Positions 1 through 12,171 of a stretch of 64,000 nucleotides of DNA are shown one piece after another (position 1 is the first letter of the stretch; each line of letters begins with the position of its first letter). Under the pieces are notes generated by a model. That model worked only from the letters and a program-made list of their open reading frames with translations, was not told where the DNA came from and made no database searches. The stretch covers positions 2,542,001 through 2,606,000 of the forward strand of contig JBANDB010000002.1 of the NCBI GenBank assembly GCA_037576215.1, read 5' to 3'. A program made the translations under genes and the position numbers. Source of the stretch: Armillaria gallica (Eukaryota > Basidiomycota > Agaricomycetes > Agaricales > Physalacriaceae).

Positions 1-951
1 CATCCGGGACCTTCAAGCGATTCGAGATCCACCATTGCAACATGAACCTGGAGAATAGATTAAAAAACCCGCCATATGATGCTCGACCGTAAGAAATCAC
101 CGTTCGCAGGCGGCCGGGTCCAATTTCATTTTTCACTAGTGTTCACTCCCAAGTCCTCCTGGGACCGATCGATAGTCAAGTTCCCCTGGATATTCTCCGA
201 AGAATGAACGGGGAGGCAAAATATTGAACATTCCTTTCCCTCGATCACTAAAAAGTGAACCTGGACGCGCGCCGGTACCTGTCGCTTTGTGGTGGTTTCC
301 TGAAAGTATTCTGCGTCGGCTTTCAACCCGATTCCACGATGCGGGATTTCTCCGCAAGAATCCGTGATGCGCCTAAGCGCTTCCGAAGAGATGAGGTCTA
401 AGGGACAAATCTGACCCTTACCTCAGGCATCATTGTACAGCTTTTACTCGCTTAATATTGGATAAGTAGCGCGGCTTTCCCCAAAAGCGGCGGTCGCACT
501 CGGTACTTCGGAATTTTTCACAGGCCAACATCAAAACGCGCACTGTCAACTAAAATAGTGTCGGAGGAAGCCGTTCAAGGGAGAACATCCAGAGCTAAAG
601 ATTGTAAACACAAGCGTAATACTTGGTTACTGCAATACTCTTAGTACAGTCGCGGCCGTGATTACACTTGTATCGATACATTAGCTATCCCTGAGTAATA
701 AAGCAAGAAAAGAGTGGCAGAGTCCCTAGTTACACCTGTAACTGGCGCTCGAGTGACCGTAATTATACTGGCAACGCTCGATGAGTCCATGAGTATAATA
801 AACAAACAGGTATGTTGTATGTAGAGGTATGGTTATGTCCGTCGGAGGCTATAGAGTCCTGACGAAAAGGGAAGTAGCGATTTTTAAGGAGTGACGATGG
901 ATGGGTTTGTGGCGTAAAGTCATAACATCAATCATCAAGGGCTGAGTTGGC
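1..951. other. No gene recognised at the left edge
   Basis: Only short open frames of 66-73 codons are present, overlapping each other on the minus strand near 126-357. None shows a recognisable domain or a believable exon chain. The stretch probably holds the 3' flank of the GMC oxidoreductase, whose stop codon lies at 952-954. Confidence 0.5.
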
Positions 952-3369
952 CTACAGGAATAGCATGACGCCAGCAACAATAGCCGCAACACCAAAGGCT
1001 GCTCGAGGAGGAAGTGTCAACGTCACACCATTGTTGCTGCTGCCTGAACTGGAACCGGAACCAGAGCCTGTCGATGTTGATGTACTGCTTTGAGACAAGC
1101 CCGACGCCGTGGAGGTCGCTGTAACAGGGTTTTGAATGAGATCAGCTCCCAGAACACCGATGCTAAAGAGGGGTTGATAAGCAAATCATTAACGCGTGAA
1201 AGCATGGCCAACTTACGCGAAAGCAAGACTGCCACTATGGCTGGACATTTGAATCGGAATTACGGAAGCATCAATGACACGGACATTGGCTGAGCATGAA
1301 ATGAGTCAAGGTGAGGTATAACACGATAGGATTGAACTTACACGTTCCGTAGACTTTGAGACTGGTATCGACCACGCCACCCTGGTCCTTTGGAAGCATG
1401 CTCATCGAGGCAATGGGATGGTAGTCTGTGTGCACGTTTGCGTTCATCCAAGTGTTCCAAGCATCATCGGTGTTGACATCAGTTCCAGGAGCAGACTCGG
1501 ATCCAATATTGCCCGACAATGGTGCAGTTGCAGCGATCGTACGAAGTAACTTGAAAGCCGCACGAAGAATATCACGGTCTATTGGGCCCCATAGTAAGCG
1601 ACACTAAAACACCATTCGAGTATAAAAAATGACTTACCAGCCCAGTGCGCGAAGTAATTGGGGTCGATGACAGGAGAATCGAACGGCGAAGTAGAGTTGA
1701 TCGTAATCTGGCCTCGGCTCAAAGGATGTTGAAGGGCGGCTTGGATGATTACAGAACCCGCTGAGTTCAATGAGAACAAGAGCTCGATCTGAGGGTCTGC
1801 GCTAGGGTAAAATGTCTCCGTAATAGTCTTGAAGGTGGCCTCATAACCAGAAACGATAGTGGAATCAGTGGTGGGAAGATAACCCGTGCTGGTGGTATAA
1901 TCGTTCTTGACGTTCTGAATCCAGGCGTCGGCACCAGATCCCATAAGGACTGTTAAATTGACATATGCGATGGCATTGTTGACCAGGGAAAGGAATTCTG
2001 TCGATTCCTAGAGTCCAGTGTTAGGACTGAATGACATCTCGACAAGAATACACGTACCGAAAAAGTGGAGTTGCTTGCGTAGATACTGCCCAAAGTATCC
2101 GCCGTCGTAGAGAAAGTCAGACCGTTACCGACATGATCCTGGACGTTCTGACCCACTCCCGGGAGATCGAGCTTCTGCTCGATGCCCACACTGGAGAGAA
2201 CACTAGAAGGACCAACCCCAGAAAGGAGCATGATGTGGGGCGAGCCAACTACGCCGGCAGCCTAAAACAGTGTAAGAAGACTCCACGCGGAGAAGTGAAA
2301 GAGTAACGTACAAGGATGACTTCTTTATTAGCGTTGATGGTCTTCTCTGTTGAGCCTGAAGCGGCCGCCCAGGAAACGCCCGTGGCCTTGAGACCGTTAC
2401 TGTCAGAACTGCCCCATACGATCTTGGTGACTGTGGCGCCAGGTAAGATGGCTAAGTTGGATCGGGGCGGGAGGGGGTCGATGTAAGCCGAACGCGAGTA
2501 TGATCGAGTCCAGTTGGTAGGATTGATAGATGAGGTGGAAACAAAGGCTCCCCAATTCTCTCCGCCATGAGGATCCGTGCGCGTCTGAATACCGGCCGCG
2601 GCACAAGTTTCAGTCCAGTTACCAACCAAACCGATCTCACTGTTGCGAAAGGTAAGATTTCATAGGACAGTGATGATGGATTTTACGTACACAGCAGGAT
2701 AGGAGGAATGGAGGGGACCGCTGGTACCGTGATCAGCAGCATCGTATTGGATGGCACCAACAGATGCTGCTTCATCAGTCGGCTTCGTCCAGGTTTCCAT
2801 ATCCTTCAGGACCGAGTAGAAATTGTCCCAGCCCCACTTGGCGGAACCGGCTGAGTCTTGTGACTTCAACAAACTGGCCCATGCATCCATCTCAATAGTG
2901 TTGGGACGTGTGTAGTACATGCCGTTTGTCGCACCGGAACCACCAAGAATCTTGCCGCGAGACCACTTAAGAATTCGGTCGCCGAGGTTGGTTTGTGCGG
3001 CAGTTGAAAACGACCAGTCGAAGTTAGTACTGCCAAGGCCATTGTAATAAGTCAATCCGGGAGTATCTGGATTTTTTTCAGAATCGCAATCCTGAACGCC
3101 ACCAACTGTGGAGCCAGCTCACCTCGACGGACGGCGACATCATCTCCTGACTGACCGGCCTCAAGAACAAGAACAGAAACGCTAGAATTGTCTGAAAGAA
3201 GGGAAGCGGTGATGAGACCAGAAGAGCCGCCGCCAACGATAATATAGTCGTAGCTGTCGGCGAGGCCGCTTTCGTCAATTATTGCGCGAGCGCGTAGAGG
3301 AGCATGGAGATGGCAAGATGCCGAAGTTGCGAAGGATAATCCGAGAGCCAAGAGACTCACGGGTAACAT
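952..3369 (-). CDS. Secreted GMC-family FAD oxidoreductase (choline dehydrogenase / aryl-alcohol oxidase-like)
   Basis: Predicted flavoenzyme that oxidises alcohols outside the cell; the exact substrate cannot be read from sequence. The start at 3369 is followed by a hydrophobic signal peptide (MLPVSLLALGLSFATSAS). Next come the dinucleotide-binding motif IIVGGGSSGL and the exon-spanning D-T-P-G-L. The first GMC signature is RGKILGGSGATNG (around 2950) and the second is GVVGSPHIMLLSGVGP. The catalytic stretch DYHPIASMSM is followed by NVRVIDASVIP with a second His in SSHSG, the usual His/Asn-or-His pair. The second-to-last exon joins through GT...AG introns to a final exon that encodes a Ser/Thr/Gly-rich spacer and a hydrophobic tail (AAFGVAAIVAGVMLFL), suggesting a GPI-type anchor. 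At least seven exons are needed. All signature motifs are intact. Family is certain; the subfamily (alcohol oxidase or dehydrogenase) is not. Confidence 0.93.
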
Positions 3370-5291
3370 TATGGTATGAAGGGCAAAGGTTAAGGAAGGG
3401 AAGTTTGTGTCGGAACTTTCCAGTTGGACGGCATTTGAGGGTTTCCAAAACTCGGTTTGACGGTAATGAATTTGCGCTGGAACTGTCGGAGGCCGGCCCA
3501 GGCTGGACAGCCACTCCAGTGACGAATCCCTGAAAGATGACCCAGGCAGGCCCCTTCTCTGGCTTGGCATACCCCCAAACGCATGGCTTCCGCCATGTTA
3601 CGCGAACCAATCTGTCATTTCACGTTTCAGCTTTCCACAATTCGTTTGCAATCTGTACACCTACCCTCTAGCGTTGACCTTGCTTTTGAAAGTGGAAGCA
3701 TGGGGAAAATAGACATGACGGTGTGGGGGAAAGAGAGTTGTATGCCACGTGAGCGTTGCCTGGATCGGCACGGCGGCCTGTCTAGATTTAAGTTCCTGCC
3801 AGTACTCGTTCATGACCTTGACAACCAAAATACTCGTGATTGTGCTATTGCTGCGTTCAAGTCTTTGTTTCCGTGAGGTTCCTTCGCACAGGTATTTCAT
3901 TGACGTTCTTTTCTGATCTGCGCTGCGACAGCCAATCCCTCACAATTTCAAAGGAAAAGCAAATCTCATCAATCAGGGCCGATTATACTTCAACGGCGGC
4001 CTTTCATGCACCTAGTTGAAAGCTCGCAAACACTCTACACACTGAGAAAACAAGGTAGTATATTAATGTGAACTCTTCCAGCATTCAATACGGTGAACCG
4101 AAACCAGACAGGAAAGGGGGAATTCAGCCTCGACGGCTCCAGTCAGGCCTAAGACTAAGAATACTGTGGCGTACTACTTCCTCGTCCTCGTACCCTGCAC
4201 CTCTTGAGTCGCAACAGCCGTCCTGGCTACTCATGCACTGCATCGCTGCCAACCTACCTGAGAACCGTCCCTCACCCCTGCGTTCGAGAGCTAGAGCCCA
4301 ACTACAACTTCAAGCCAATGCACAGGAGAATTAAATGTGAGCGTGGACCTGCCCTGTTCCAGCCCGACGCCTGGACTAAAAGTGGCTGTCCCGTCGTCTT
4401 TTTCAGGATAACGGCCCTACCGTGTGTGTGCGGATCCGCGTTTTCGTTGAAATGCATGTATTTGCGGTGAGAAATTCAAGGATCCTGATTCGAGGATTTG
4501 CGGTAGGTCCAGTGTACCACTCATTTCTATTGTATGAATCTTCCGCCGTCGCCGCATTGAGCGACACTCCCCGATACTGAATATGGGGAACCCTTTTTCT
4601 TGGTTCTGATTTTTATCAATTTGTATCGCCGATCCCCTCAGGTCCCGCCTGGAAGTAAAATTTCTTCATCAATTCAGACTGGTAACCACCGCGAGAATAC
4701 ACCTTGCGATTCCGAATTAGAGCGTGCTCCTCAATATTAGATATACCGTGCCTTTCTTGGCGCCGATGTGTACTCTCTGGCTGATCAGGCGCACCATCGA
4801 CCCTCTCCTCCTCACCACAACGACGGTCGTAACAGAATTTTCACGCGGGTCAGCAAAAGGGCCGGGCTGCAACTATTACGGCCTTTCGTAGCTCGTATGT
4901 TATTACCCCACTTCGTGCACGGTATACGCTACAGTAGGATTTAAAAAAAATTTAAATGGTGTTGAAAGAGGAAGAGGTGTTCCTTGTTGGTTCCAATTAG
5001 GCCAATCTTCCGTCTACTCTGTTTGTCCAAGCACTTCACGTTACGTGAACTATGAACCACACCACGACACAGGGCAAACGAAATAACGCCCCATGCAAGA
5101 TCTGTGACGGCATAGATTTGAGGTTTACGATGCACCTTCAAAACGTAAGCAGTCCCATGGAAAGGACGCTTGTTTGGGACGGGCACTGAAGAACAAGATG
5201 CGCTCCCAACGGTTGCGTTACTACTTACAAACCTAGTGATACAACATTTCCACGAATTAGTACAGTCATGTATGCTCAACATCCACGAGCA
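3370..5291. other. Intergenic stretch, no supported gene
   Basis: About 1.9 kb between the GMC gene start and the NTF2-like gene stop. Open frames of 79-113 codons exist on both strands (for example 3583-3876, 3661-3900, 4068-4470, 4941-5282), but none carries a known motif or links to others by convincing splice sites. It presumably contains the GMC promoter. Confidence 0.5.
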
Positions 5292-7158
5292 TTACAACCA
5301 CGGCAGTCTCAACTGAGACGCCGGGAGCCAAGCCTGGTCGCGCAATACCATCTGATGAGAAATAGCCACTAACGGCCACGGACCCGAAATTACCTCGTTG
5401 CTGAGAAAAGTCAGCGCACAAAGTCATAGTAGCAACGCCAGCACATACGAGCATAGAACAAAGCTTTGGTCAACAGCCACCTTGGCGTCTTCCTCGTCTG
5501 ACCGCGGGTCGACAACCTGACCGTGTACAGTCAGTAGGATCTGGTCGTTCCCGAGGTATAGGAGGTCGTAGTCGGCATTCAGTGTAGCACGCCGCGGAAA
5601 GAACTGGTGCTTCCCAAACGAACTGAGCGTGTCAACGATGTCAGCAGGCCCTACTTTAAGAGTCGTGTCTGGGTAGATCAATAAGGATTGTAAAATAAAG
5701 AAAAAAAAGGGGTTGGTATTTACTTGATGACGTTTCGCATCCAGAAAACAAATGGGCCTCAGACATTGACAGAGGCTTGTCGCGTACGATGGAGTATGAG
5801 AAAAGAGCGTTCTCGGTATAGGCTTCGTGGAGAAGCGAGCGGTCGTGATCAAATGTTAGAACGTATCTGAAGGTATGTTAACAATGACAGAAAAGCAGAA
5901 ATGGACAGGTAGCTTACTGTTTCAAGTATTGTAAAGCATGAGATTCCATGGTCGCTCGGCGATCAACGTCGGCGGATGTTTGCGCTATGAGCGTTTGTGT
6001 AGCAGGCTGAGTATAGTCGTCATCATCAATAGCAATAATTTCTGGCTCGTCATTCCGAACATCTGAAGGTATAGTTGAGGTTACGTCGATATTGTCGTTC
6101 GAGGAAGACACGAGGTCAGGACCAGGTAAGATGACGGGTTCACTAGAGGTGATACCATTCAAATTCTGTTTCGAAGCCTTTGGCTTCTTACGTTGCTTCT
6201 TGGACTTTGAGGTAATAGGGATAGGAAGAGGGTATGGATCCGACGAAGACGATTGCTCCGGTTGGAGAGTGTCAGACCACACTGGCACCGGACTCGACCT
6301 GAGATCTCGTCAATAATGAATTATCAAAGACAGGTAAATCTCACCAGTCAATTACCATCCCGTCGTCTCTGTGAACGAGACGTTAGCATGTAGACAGAAA
6401 AGGGTGGTAGCATCTACACACCTGAAAAAGTTCCTCAGAATGTTTAGGCCACGAGACCTCAAGAATTCGCTCTCTAGCTTGAACCAATGTTTCCGATTAA
6501 CAGACCAGTTGGGATTTGATTTCCGACATTCTGGCGGGAGTGGGTGGTACCATTTCGATCCAGCCGTCGTTGGTGTTGCCGACGGGGTCACGCCTGGACC
6601 TACGTCAGCCTCTTCAGACTTTAAAGACGTGTCAAATGGATGGGAGCATGGAGTTGAGACTGCTACATCCGCAGTTTCTTCATGGGCGAGCTTCTGCCGC
6701 TTGTTCTGTGGTTCCAATGTGATAGTGGGTGCAGGAATTTCAACGGCTTCGGTGTTGATCCGGGTATCCGAAGGTGGGTCGTCATCATTGTTTGGAGAAG
6801 AATATGAAGCCGGAGGTGGATATATGCGGACTGGGTTCCAGGGAGCTACGGCATGCAGTGAAGAGTTGGAATTCGCCCTTAGAGAGGATCCTCCGGCACC
6901 AGAGTGGCGACGAGTAAGATTTGCTCTATGGCCTCCTCCTCTGAGTCCTGCACCGCGGAAAGATGACCTGCCTCCTCGACTGGCCGTAGAAATCACTGGA
7001 GGAGCCGCTTGTTTCCGTTTGTTGATACATTCATTTGGCTGGTAATCTTCGGCGTGAGAGGTCGTTTCCTGAGCTCGTCTGGGTTTCCCCCCATTCCCTT
7101 TGCCAAAATTAGAGAAGCTAGAAGTTGGGTAGTGATTCCGTTGTGCATAATCGTACAT
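5292..7158 (-). CDS. Nuclear-type protein with C-terminal NTF2-like domain (Mex67/NXF1-related fold)
   Basis: Roughly 535 residues in about six exons. Residues ~1-240 are low complexity: a Gly/Arg/Ser-rich stretch (ASRGGRSSFRGAGLRGGGHR), a basic patch NKRQKLA that could be a nuclear localisation signal, and Pro/Ser/Thr-rich sequence. A conserved-looking segment follows (WSVNRKHWFKLESEFLRSRG), ending in RDDGMVIDW across two introns. Then come a Lys-rich patch and an acidic EIIAIDDDDY that resembles a SUMO-interacting motif. The last ~160 residues match NTF2-like folds of the Mex67 kind: LTFDHDRSLLHEAYTENALF, later DTLSSFGKHQF, YDLLYLGNDQILLTVHGQVVD, QSFVL and WPLVAISHQMVLRDQAW before the stop at 5292. 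I see no RRM or leucine-rich repeats, so it is not Mex67 itself. A role in RNA export or RNP biology is inference. An in-frame Met at 7206 would add 16 residues. Confidence 0.78.
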
Positions 7159-7750
7159 GAAGAGAGAAGAGTTTAGGACAAGCAACGATGAGTCTAAATA
7201 CAGCAAATTTCATATTTGCACCGCTTTATTTTCTCGGCATCATCGGGCCGTTAGTATTTCGAAGTTTCAACAACAAGTACAGCTTGGCCTCTGTTGAGAT
7301 CATTAATCCAGTTGTTCAGTTTTTATTGTCTTCTCTCTCTCTTCCCTGGGAAATTTTTTGTTGAACGAAGAATAGATACCACACAACGCTACATAAAATT
7401 TTACCCAAGAGTTCTACATACCATAGAGTTGACAAGTACTACTGACCGCTGGTACTAGAATCGCATTACAGCGAGTAATGGTATACTCATACATAGCATT
7501 AGAGTACTGTACCCCGCGTCTTTGCCCATTACGAGGCCTGTTGCGGGTCACCAATGCAAGCCATCATCATCACCGGCCGTTCACGGAGATTTAGCAGGGA
7601 CCCCTTGAAAATGCGCGAGGATCATCATTCTCTGAGTCGACGTTGCGAAGCATTGTAACACTGGCCAAGGAGTTGCGTCGCCCTCGACAACTGAAGATCC
7701 ACGCGACACTTGATAGCCCAGCACCCTGGAGGAAAGTATTACGAGAAATA
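7159..7750. other. Intergenic stretch, no supported gene
   Basis: About 590 bp between the divergent-end NTF2-like gene start and the 3' end of the first BTB gene. Short frames only. It presumably holds the promoter of the NTF2-like gene. Confidence 0.5.
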
Positions 7751-8587
7751 TCAATCACTATCACTATCATATACAGGGACTACCACCACTGGCTGAGGCA
7801 CAGGACATGTCAGCTCTACTTGATCATATTCTGCCTCCTCCTTTCGGATTTCCTTGATCTCTTCTGCAAATACCTCAAGAACGATGGTCTTTGTATCACG
7901 CCGATAGTATCCTGTGTTTGAGCGAGAGGCATTCTGAGAACGCCATATGCCAAGAACACCCGGTACCCCAATTCGCGCCCCTTCATCCAATGACAACACT
8001 TCTCCACGGTCGATAAGACCACCATATCCCGCTATCACCCAGTCGGCTACCTTGTAGTCTCTACCCCAAACGATCTTTTCGGTGTGTGATAATTTGTCGT
8101 CCCCGCTGTTCAGTTGTCGTAGGGCTATATTTCTGACTTCGAGGAGTCTCCACATGTTCGACAGCTTCAACACGGCTATCCACGCCTCCTTTTTCAGAAG
8201 AGGGGGCTCTCTGAACAACGCGTTGCATCGGTATTTGAAGAAACAAAAGAAACAGGTATGCACCTACGGAAGAAGCATCGCACTCAATAAAGATCTAAAT
8301 TCCTGAGCTGTTACGCCTTGCAGAACGAGGGGGTGCTCGTCACTTGAACCATCAACACTGAGATTGTCGCTTTGGGGAAGAGTAAACATAGTTTTGAAGA
8401 CTTCAGAAAATTTTTCGAAATGATATCTCGGCACGTTGAACAGTGTATTTTCTACCTATGTACGTGGTTAGATCGATCACTAGTGTTCATCAGACACAAA
8501 AGCACTCACAAGGAATACGACATTGTTCCAGTAGAAAACCTCGTCGTGTATCGGCGTGCTTTGCTTCAACTCCGTTTCGCTCATCAT
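7751..8587 (-). CDS. BTB/POZ domain protein, cluster 1 (BTB-1)
   Basis: Predicted protein-protein interaction adaptor of the BTB fold; such proteins commonly dimerise and bind Cul3, but no partner is shown here. Three exons. Exon 1 (start 8587, MMSETELKQS) ends in FYWNNVVFL. A phase-0 intron follows, then exon 2 with VENTLFNVPRYHFEKFSEVF, FKTMFTLPQ and VDGSSDEHPLVLQG. A phase-2 intron leads to exon 3 (PPLLKKEAWIAVLKLSNMW). Exon 3 holds the family C-terminal region with IVWGRDYKVADWVIAGY, then IGVPGVLGIW, EEIKEIRKEE and an acidic tail YDSDSD. Intron positions and phases equal those of the other BTB genes in this window. It is closest to the relic at 8760-9295, which lies just upstream on the same strand. 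Confidence 0.85.
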
Positions 8588-8759
8588 GAGAACGGTTCAA
8601 GAACGGTAGGGAGATTTTAGCGGGGTGTTCGGTCCGAACGTTACACCCGGGCCGGTCGAAGGTATGCATCTATAAACCCCGGTCGCAATGCAGATATTTT
8701 CATACTGATTTCCTATGTGGTATTACTGGTCAAAGATCGTTTCTAGTACTAGAACGACC

Positions 8760-9295
8760 TGCCAACCCTTCCGTACTATATTCAACCTCCTCCCTCCAGA
8801 TGTCCTTGATCTCTTCTTCATATACCTCAACGGATAACTATGTTTCGGATGTTGACTAGCCTCCGCATGTAACGATGTTCGATAGCTTCAACGCATCCAG
8901 CCACGCTTCCTTTGTTAACAGATGTGGCTTGCTGAATGATGTGTAAGATCAGTATTACGACAAAAGACTCAGATACGCATGTACGGGTGAAGCATCATGT
9001 TCAGTAGGGATCTAAGTTCCTGAGCTGTTACGCCTTGTAAGACGAGGGGGTACTCATCACTTGATCCATCAACATTGGCGCCATCTCCGTGCGGCAGAGT
9101 GAACATGGTTTTGAAAACTTCAGAAAAGCTCTCGAAACGTTGAACATTGTTGAACAACGTGTTCTCGACCTGTGTTGTGGTCAGATCATCTGGCGCCTAT
9201 CAGATAAGAAGACTCACCAGAAACACTACATTTTCCCAGTGGAAAACTTCATCATGAATCGATGTACTTTGGTTCAAGGATTTCGTTTCGTTCAT
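8760..9295 (-). pseudogene. BTB gene relic with internal deletion (psi-BTB-a)
   Basis: Close paralogue of BTB-1. The first two exons are readable: MNETKSLNQSTSIHDEVFHW from 9295, a phase-0 intron, then VENTLFNNVQRFESFSEVF, FKTMFTLPHGD and VDGSSDEYPLVLQG. After the second intron, homology resumes (LLTKEAWLDALKLSN) but runs into a stop within about ten residues. Most of the C-terminal region is missing, and only a stretch resembling EVYEEEIKDIWREEVEYS survives near 8770-8850 in another frame. This is a decayed gene, not a short functional one. Its 5' part is copied again at 11945-12171. Confidence 0.8.
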
Positions 9296-11790
9296 GGTAA
9301 CAGGAGAAGAGAAGATTTTGGACAGGGACTGGATGCAGCCTCGCGGAGGGGGATGCGACTTCACAAACCCATGCCCTACACCCATACATAAATATCATAA
9401 ACCTTATATCGTGATCGATTCTTAAGCCGCCCACGAAGGTTGCTCCCATGAGGTGGAGAATGCAACCATGTAGTCACCAGGACGAACTCGAGGCATTTCT
9501 AGCGATCTGATAAGAGATGTATTAACCCCGTTCACATTCTGGCCGATGAATTGAGTTCGTGTTACGGCGTGAGGCAGGTGATAAACAGGGAAGATCTGGG
9601 GTATTTAAGTAAGACGCACATCAGGGCAGAAAGACAGATCCAAAATGTCACTCTTCATGGCACCATCGACACCCGTTATGACGGTAGGCGAGATTTACGA
9701 CGCCGGAATCGAATATGAAGGTTCCGAAGGCTCGGAATTCTCAGGACAGGAGATGATGAGCTCGGAGGTTGGGCCGATGCGTATACCTTCCCCGCCAGAC
9801 CATTATTGGGAAAATGTTGTCTTTCAGGTAGTCTTCACCCTCCGTTGAACGAGACTGTCGCTGAGCGTCTCTCAAAAGGTCGAGAATGCGTTCTTCAAAG
9901 TCCCCACTCACCACTTCGTAACGCAATCTGAGGTCTTTGCCGACATGCTGTCGCTCCCACAGGGGACGGCGGCGGCCGAGGCTGAAGGGCAGAGCAGAGA
10001 AAACCCGATCGTACTGCCCGTTACAGAGCAAGACTTCCGAAGACTACTCCGCGCCCTGTATCCGTTGTACGTCGTCCAGTTTGATATCTTGATCTCAGTC
10101 TTGACGCCATCACCGTTATACAGAGAGGCGCCCAGACACCCTTTATTCAACAAGGAAGAATTGGTCTCATTGCTGAAGCTGTCAAAGCTGTGGTTTATGA
10201 AACGCGTGCGCGAGTATGCCGTCGAGAAGATCACAGAGATACTGAACTCAATTGATGCCATTGAGCGCGTCATTTTGGCAAGAGAGTATTCGGTGGAAAA
10301 GTGGTTACGTTCTGGATACGTGGCGTTGGCGACGCGCTATCCAGTCGTGAGTATAGAGGACGCCGAGTTGATAGGATGGAAACCAGCGCTGTTGCTGGAG
10401 CATGTCCGAGAGGAGGCGTATGCCTCAATGGGCGGTAGTCGAATGGGTAGGGGGTCCCTGTCAGAATATCAAGTCCAGTCTGGGGTGGAAAGTAAGTTCA
10501 GTGCGGAGTTCCAGGAAATCAGAAGTTCGGAAGCAGCGTACAGATTTTAGCCTTCCTTCCTGTCGTTCCCAATCCTGTACAATCTAGTCAGAAAGAACAT
10601 TTGTTCACGTTAGCTGACCCTGAGGCAATAGTAACGGTCAAACAGCTGCTTTTTGGTCGGATTAATGGACTGATTAATAGTTGATTTTTGACCAATAATC
10701 TGTGTAGAATCCTTTCCTTCGTTTGACCGTTAACTTTTCTTCACCGCTTTTCGAGTGCCTGACTCCATTCAGTTGGCTTACGTATGTAACGAGGGACAAG
10801 CCATTAGATTAATCAAAGACGGAAAAGCAGCAAATAATCGGCGAAGCAGCTCGGGAGCCGCTTCTCTGCTTTTTGTGAAAAGTGACCGTTACTAATTCGA
10901 GAAAGACGCAAAACTTACAACTTGCAGCTGACACCTCATCCAAGAAAAGGGCAATCGAGAGAGAAATGGTGACACCAAAAGATAAAGCTTGGGGGCTCTT
11001 CGGTCACATAACGACTGCATATTTTAGTGGAAGCGCTTCTCCTGGTTGTGGATTCGTGACACCGGGTCAAAGGGCTGTCAGTAAAATTAATTCAACACTC
11101 GTACGTTAAGGAAAACGGCACAGTGCTCACCCAAAGTGCACTTATTTCAACTGCGCTGTTCCTTGAGGGGGCCGATTTGGTGACCAATCTGTGATTCTTC
11201 TCGAACTTTGGAGGTGGCGTAGCCTGGTCCGCATACTTACAGATGGGCGTTCACTCCCCAGTGACCGATTCCAATGTCTTCTTCGTCGCTTGATGATTCA
11301 AGGTGGAGGATCCCACCGGTATCGAAACCACCGCTACCGGGTAGCTTTCACCAGTGATGCCATAGTCATTCCTAGGAGAATTACTGTATCCTAGCCGAAA
11401 GGCCCGGTGTATAGGCCTTATATAAGGCCTTTCGTCCGAGTAGAAAGGGCTGGGCACTGTCTATGGAGGGCGTAAGGAGAGGAGAAGGAGAGGAAGGAGA
11501 GGAAGATGATGGTGGTAGTAAGAATTCAAGAGACGTTGAGGAGCCTTCGACTGGCAAATGATGCGATCATTTTGAAGGTAAACCTGCGCCGGCGTCGCGT
11601 TGTTCGAATTTACCCGCCTCGAGTCATCAAGCCGTAAAGACTATCGTGGGTACGCGTATTTTCGCTGGATAGTCGTGTTCTCTACAAACCCTCCTGTTAT
11701 TATACTCAGTGATGGTCGTTGCCAGATTTGATACTTGAGCTTAGAGATTTGCGGGCTGGCCTTCTTTCTACACGCCAAACCTTCCATTGT
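9065..11790 (+). repeat. Direct segmental duplication, unit 1
   Basis: This ~2.7 kb block recurs, diverged, at 11940-15210. It carries the 5' half of a minus-strand BTB relic, a ~350 bp spacer, a plus-strand BTB gene and ~1.2 kb of downstream sequence. Matching landmarks include the stretch near 10980 (gacaccaaaagataaagct against 13660), the one near 11190 (gtgattcttctcgaac against 13870) and the one near 11630 (aagactatcgtgggtacgcg against 15090). The 10551-11790 part holds no gene I can support; short frames at 11191-11394 and 13868-14065 are the two copies of one non-coding-looking segment. Confidence 0.85.
9645..10550 (+). CDS. BTB/POZ domain protein, cluster 1 (BTB-2, in duplicated unit 1)
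   Basis: Three exons. Exon 1 (MSLFMAPSTPVMTVGEIYDA) has a longer acidic N-terminus than the array members and ends in HYWENVVFQ. The phase-0 intron at ~9829-9890 leads to VENAFFKVPTHHFVTQSEVF, ADMLSLPQG, then NPIVLPVTEQDFRRLLRALY. A phase-2 intron follows, then FNKEELVSLLKLSKLW. The C-terminal region has VILAREYSVEKWLRSGYVAL. The BTB core lacks the VDGSDDEHPLVLQG motif of the array and has SRENPIVLPVTE instead, so this and BTB-3 form a separate subfamily. The intact frame over all exons argues that it is functional. Function is inferred only from the fold. Confidence 0.85.
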
Positions 11791-11944
11791 TCTATAGGGG
11801 CACAAGTTTTTCATACCGAGAAAGGCATTGCTAAAGGTTCCATTTTTTACCAGGTAAAATGCACTAGCCTCTGCTGTGACTCTACAATAAATTTACAGAG
11901 GGAACAGGTAATTACTGCGACATCAACACCAACCACCGACATCA

Positions 11945-12171
11945 TCTCTGTGTGGCAGAGCGAACTTTTCTAAAAGACTTCAGCAGGAAAGCTTTCGGAA
12001 TGATATTACGGAACACTGAACAGCGTGTTCTCAGTGACCTGGCCTTGTGGTCAGATCATCTGGAGCGCTAATCAGATAAAAGGACTCGCCAGGAAAACTA
12101 CACTTCGCCAGTAGAAAACCCCGTCCGAATGAGTGGGTGTACTTTGCTTTTGAGGCTATCGTCGCGTTCAT
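11945..12171 (-). pseudogene. BTB gene 5' relic (psi-BTB-b)
   Basis: Decayed copy of the first two exons of psi-BTB-a. The start context at 12171 (MNATIASK in place of MNETKSLN), the exon-1/intron region and a stretch matching the STMFTLPHGD-coding DNA (ctctgtgtggcagagcga against ctccgtgcggcagagtga) are recognisable. Frameshifts destroy the frame, and the third exon is absent. It marks the left edge of duplicated unit 2. Confidence 0.75.

Noticed and set aside
6371..7045. 224-codon plus-strand frame
   Set aside because: Mirror of the low-complexity first exon of the NTF2-like gene on the minus strand, which has better composition and joins to further exons.
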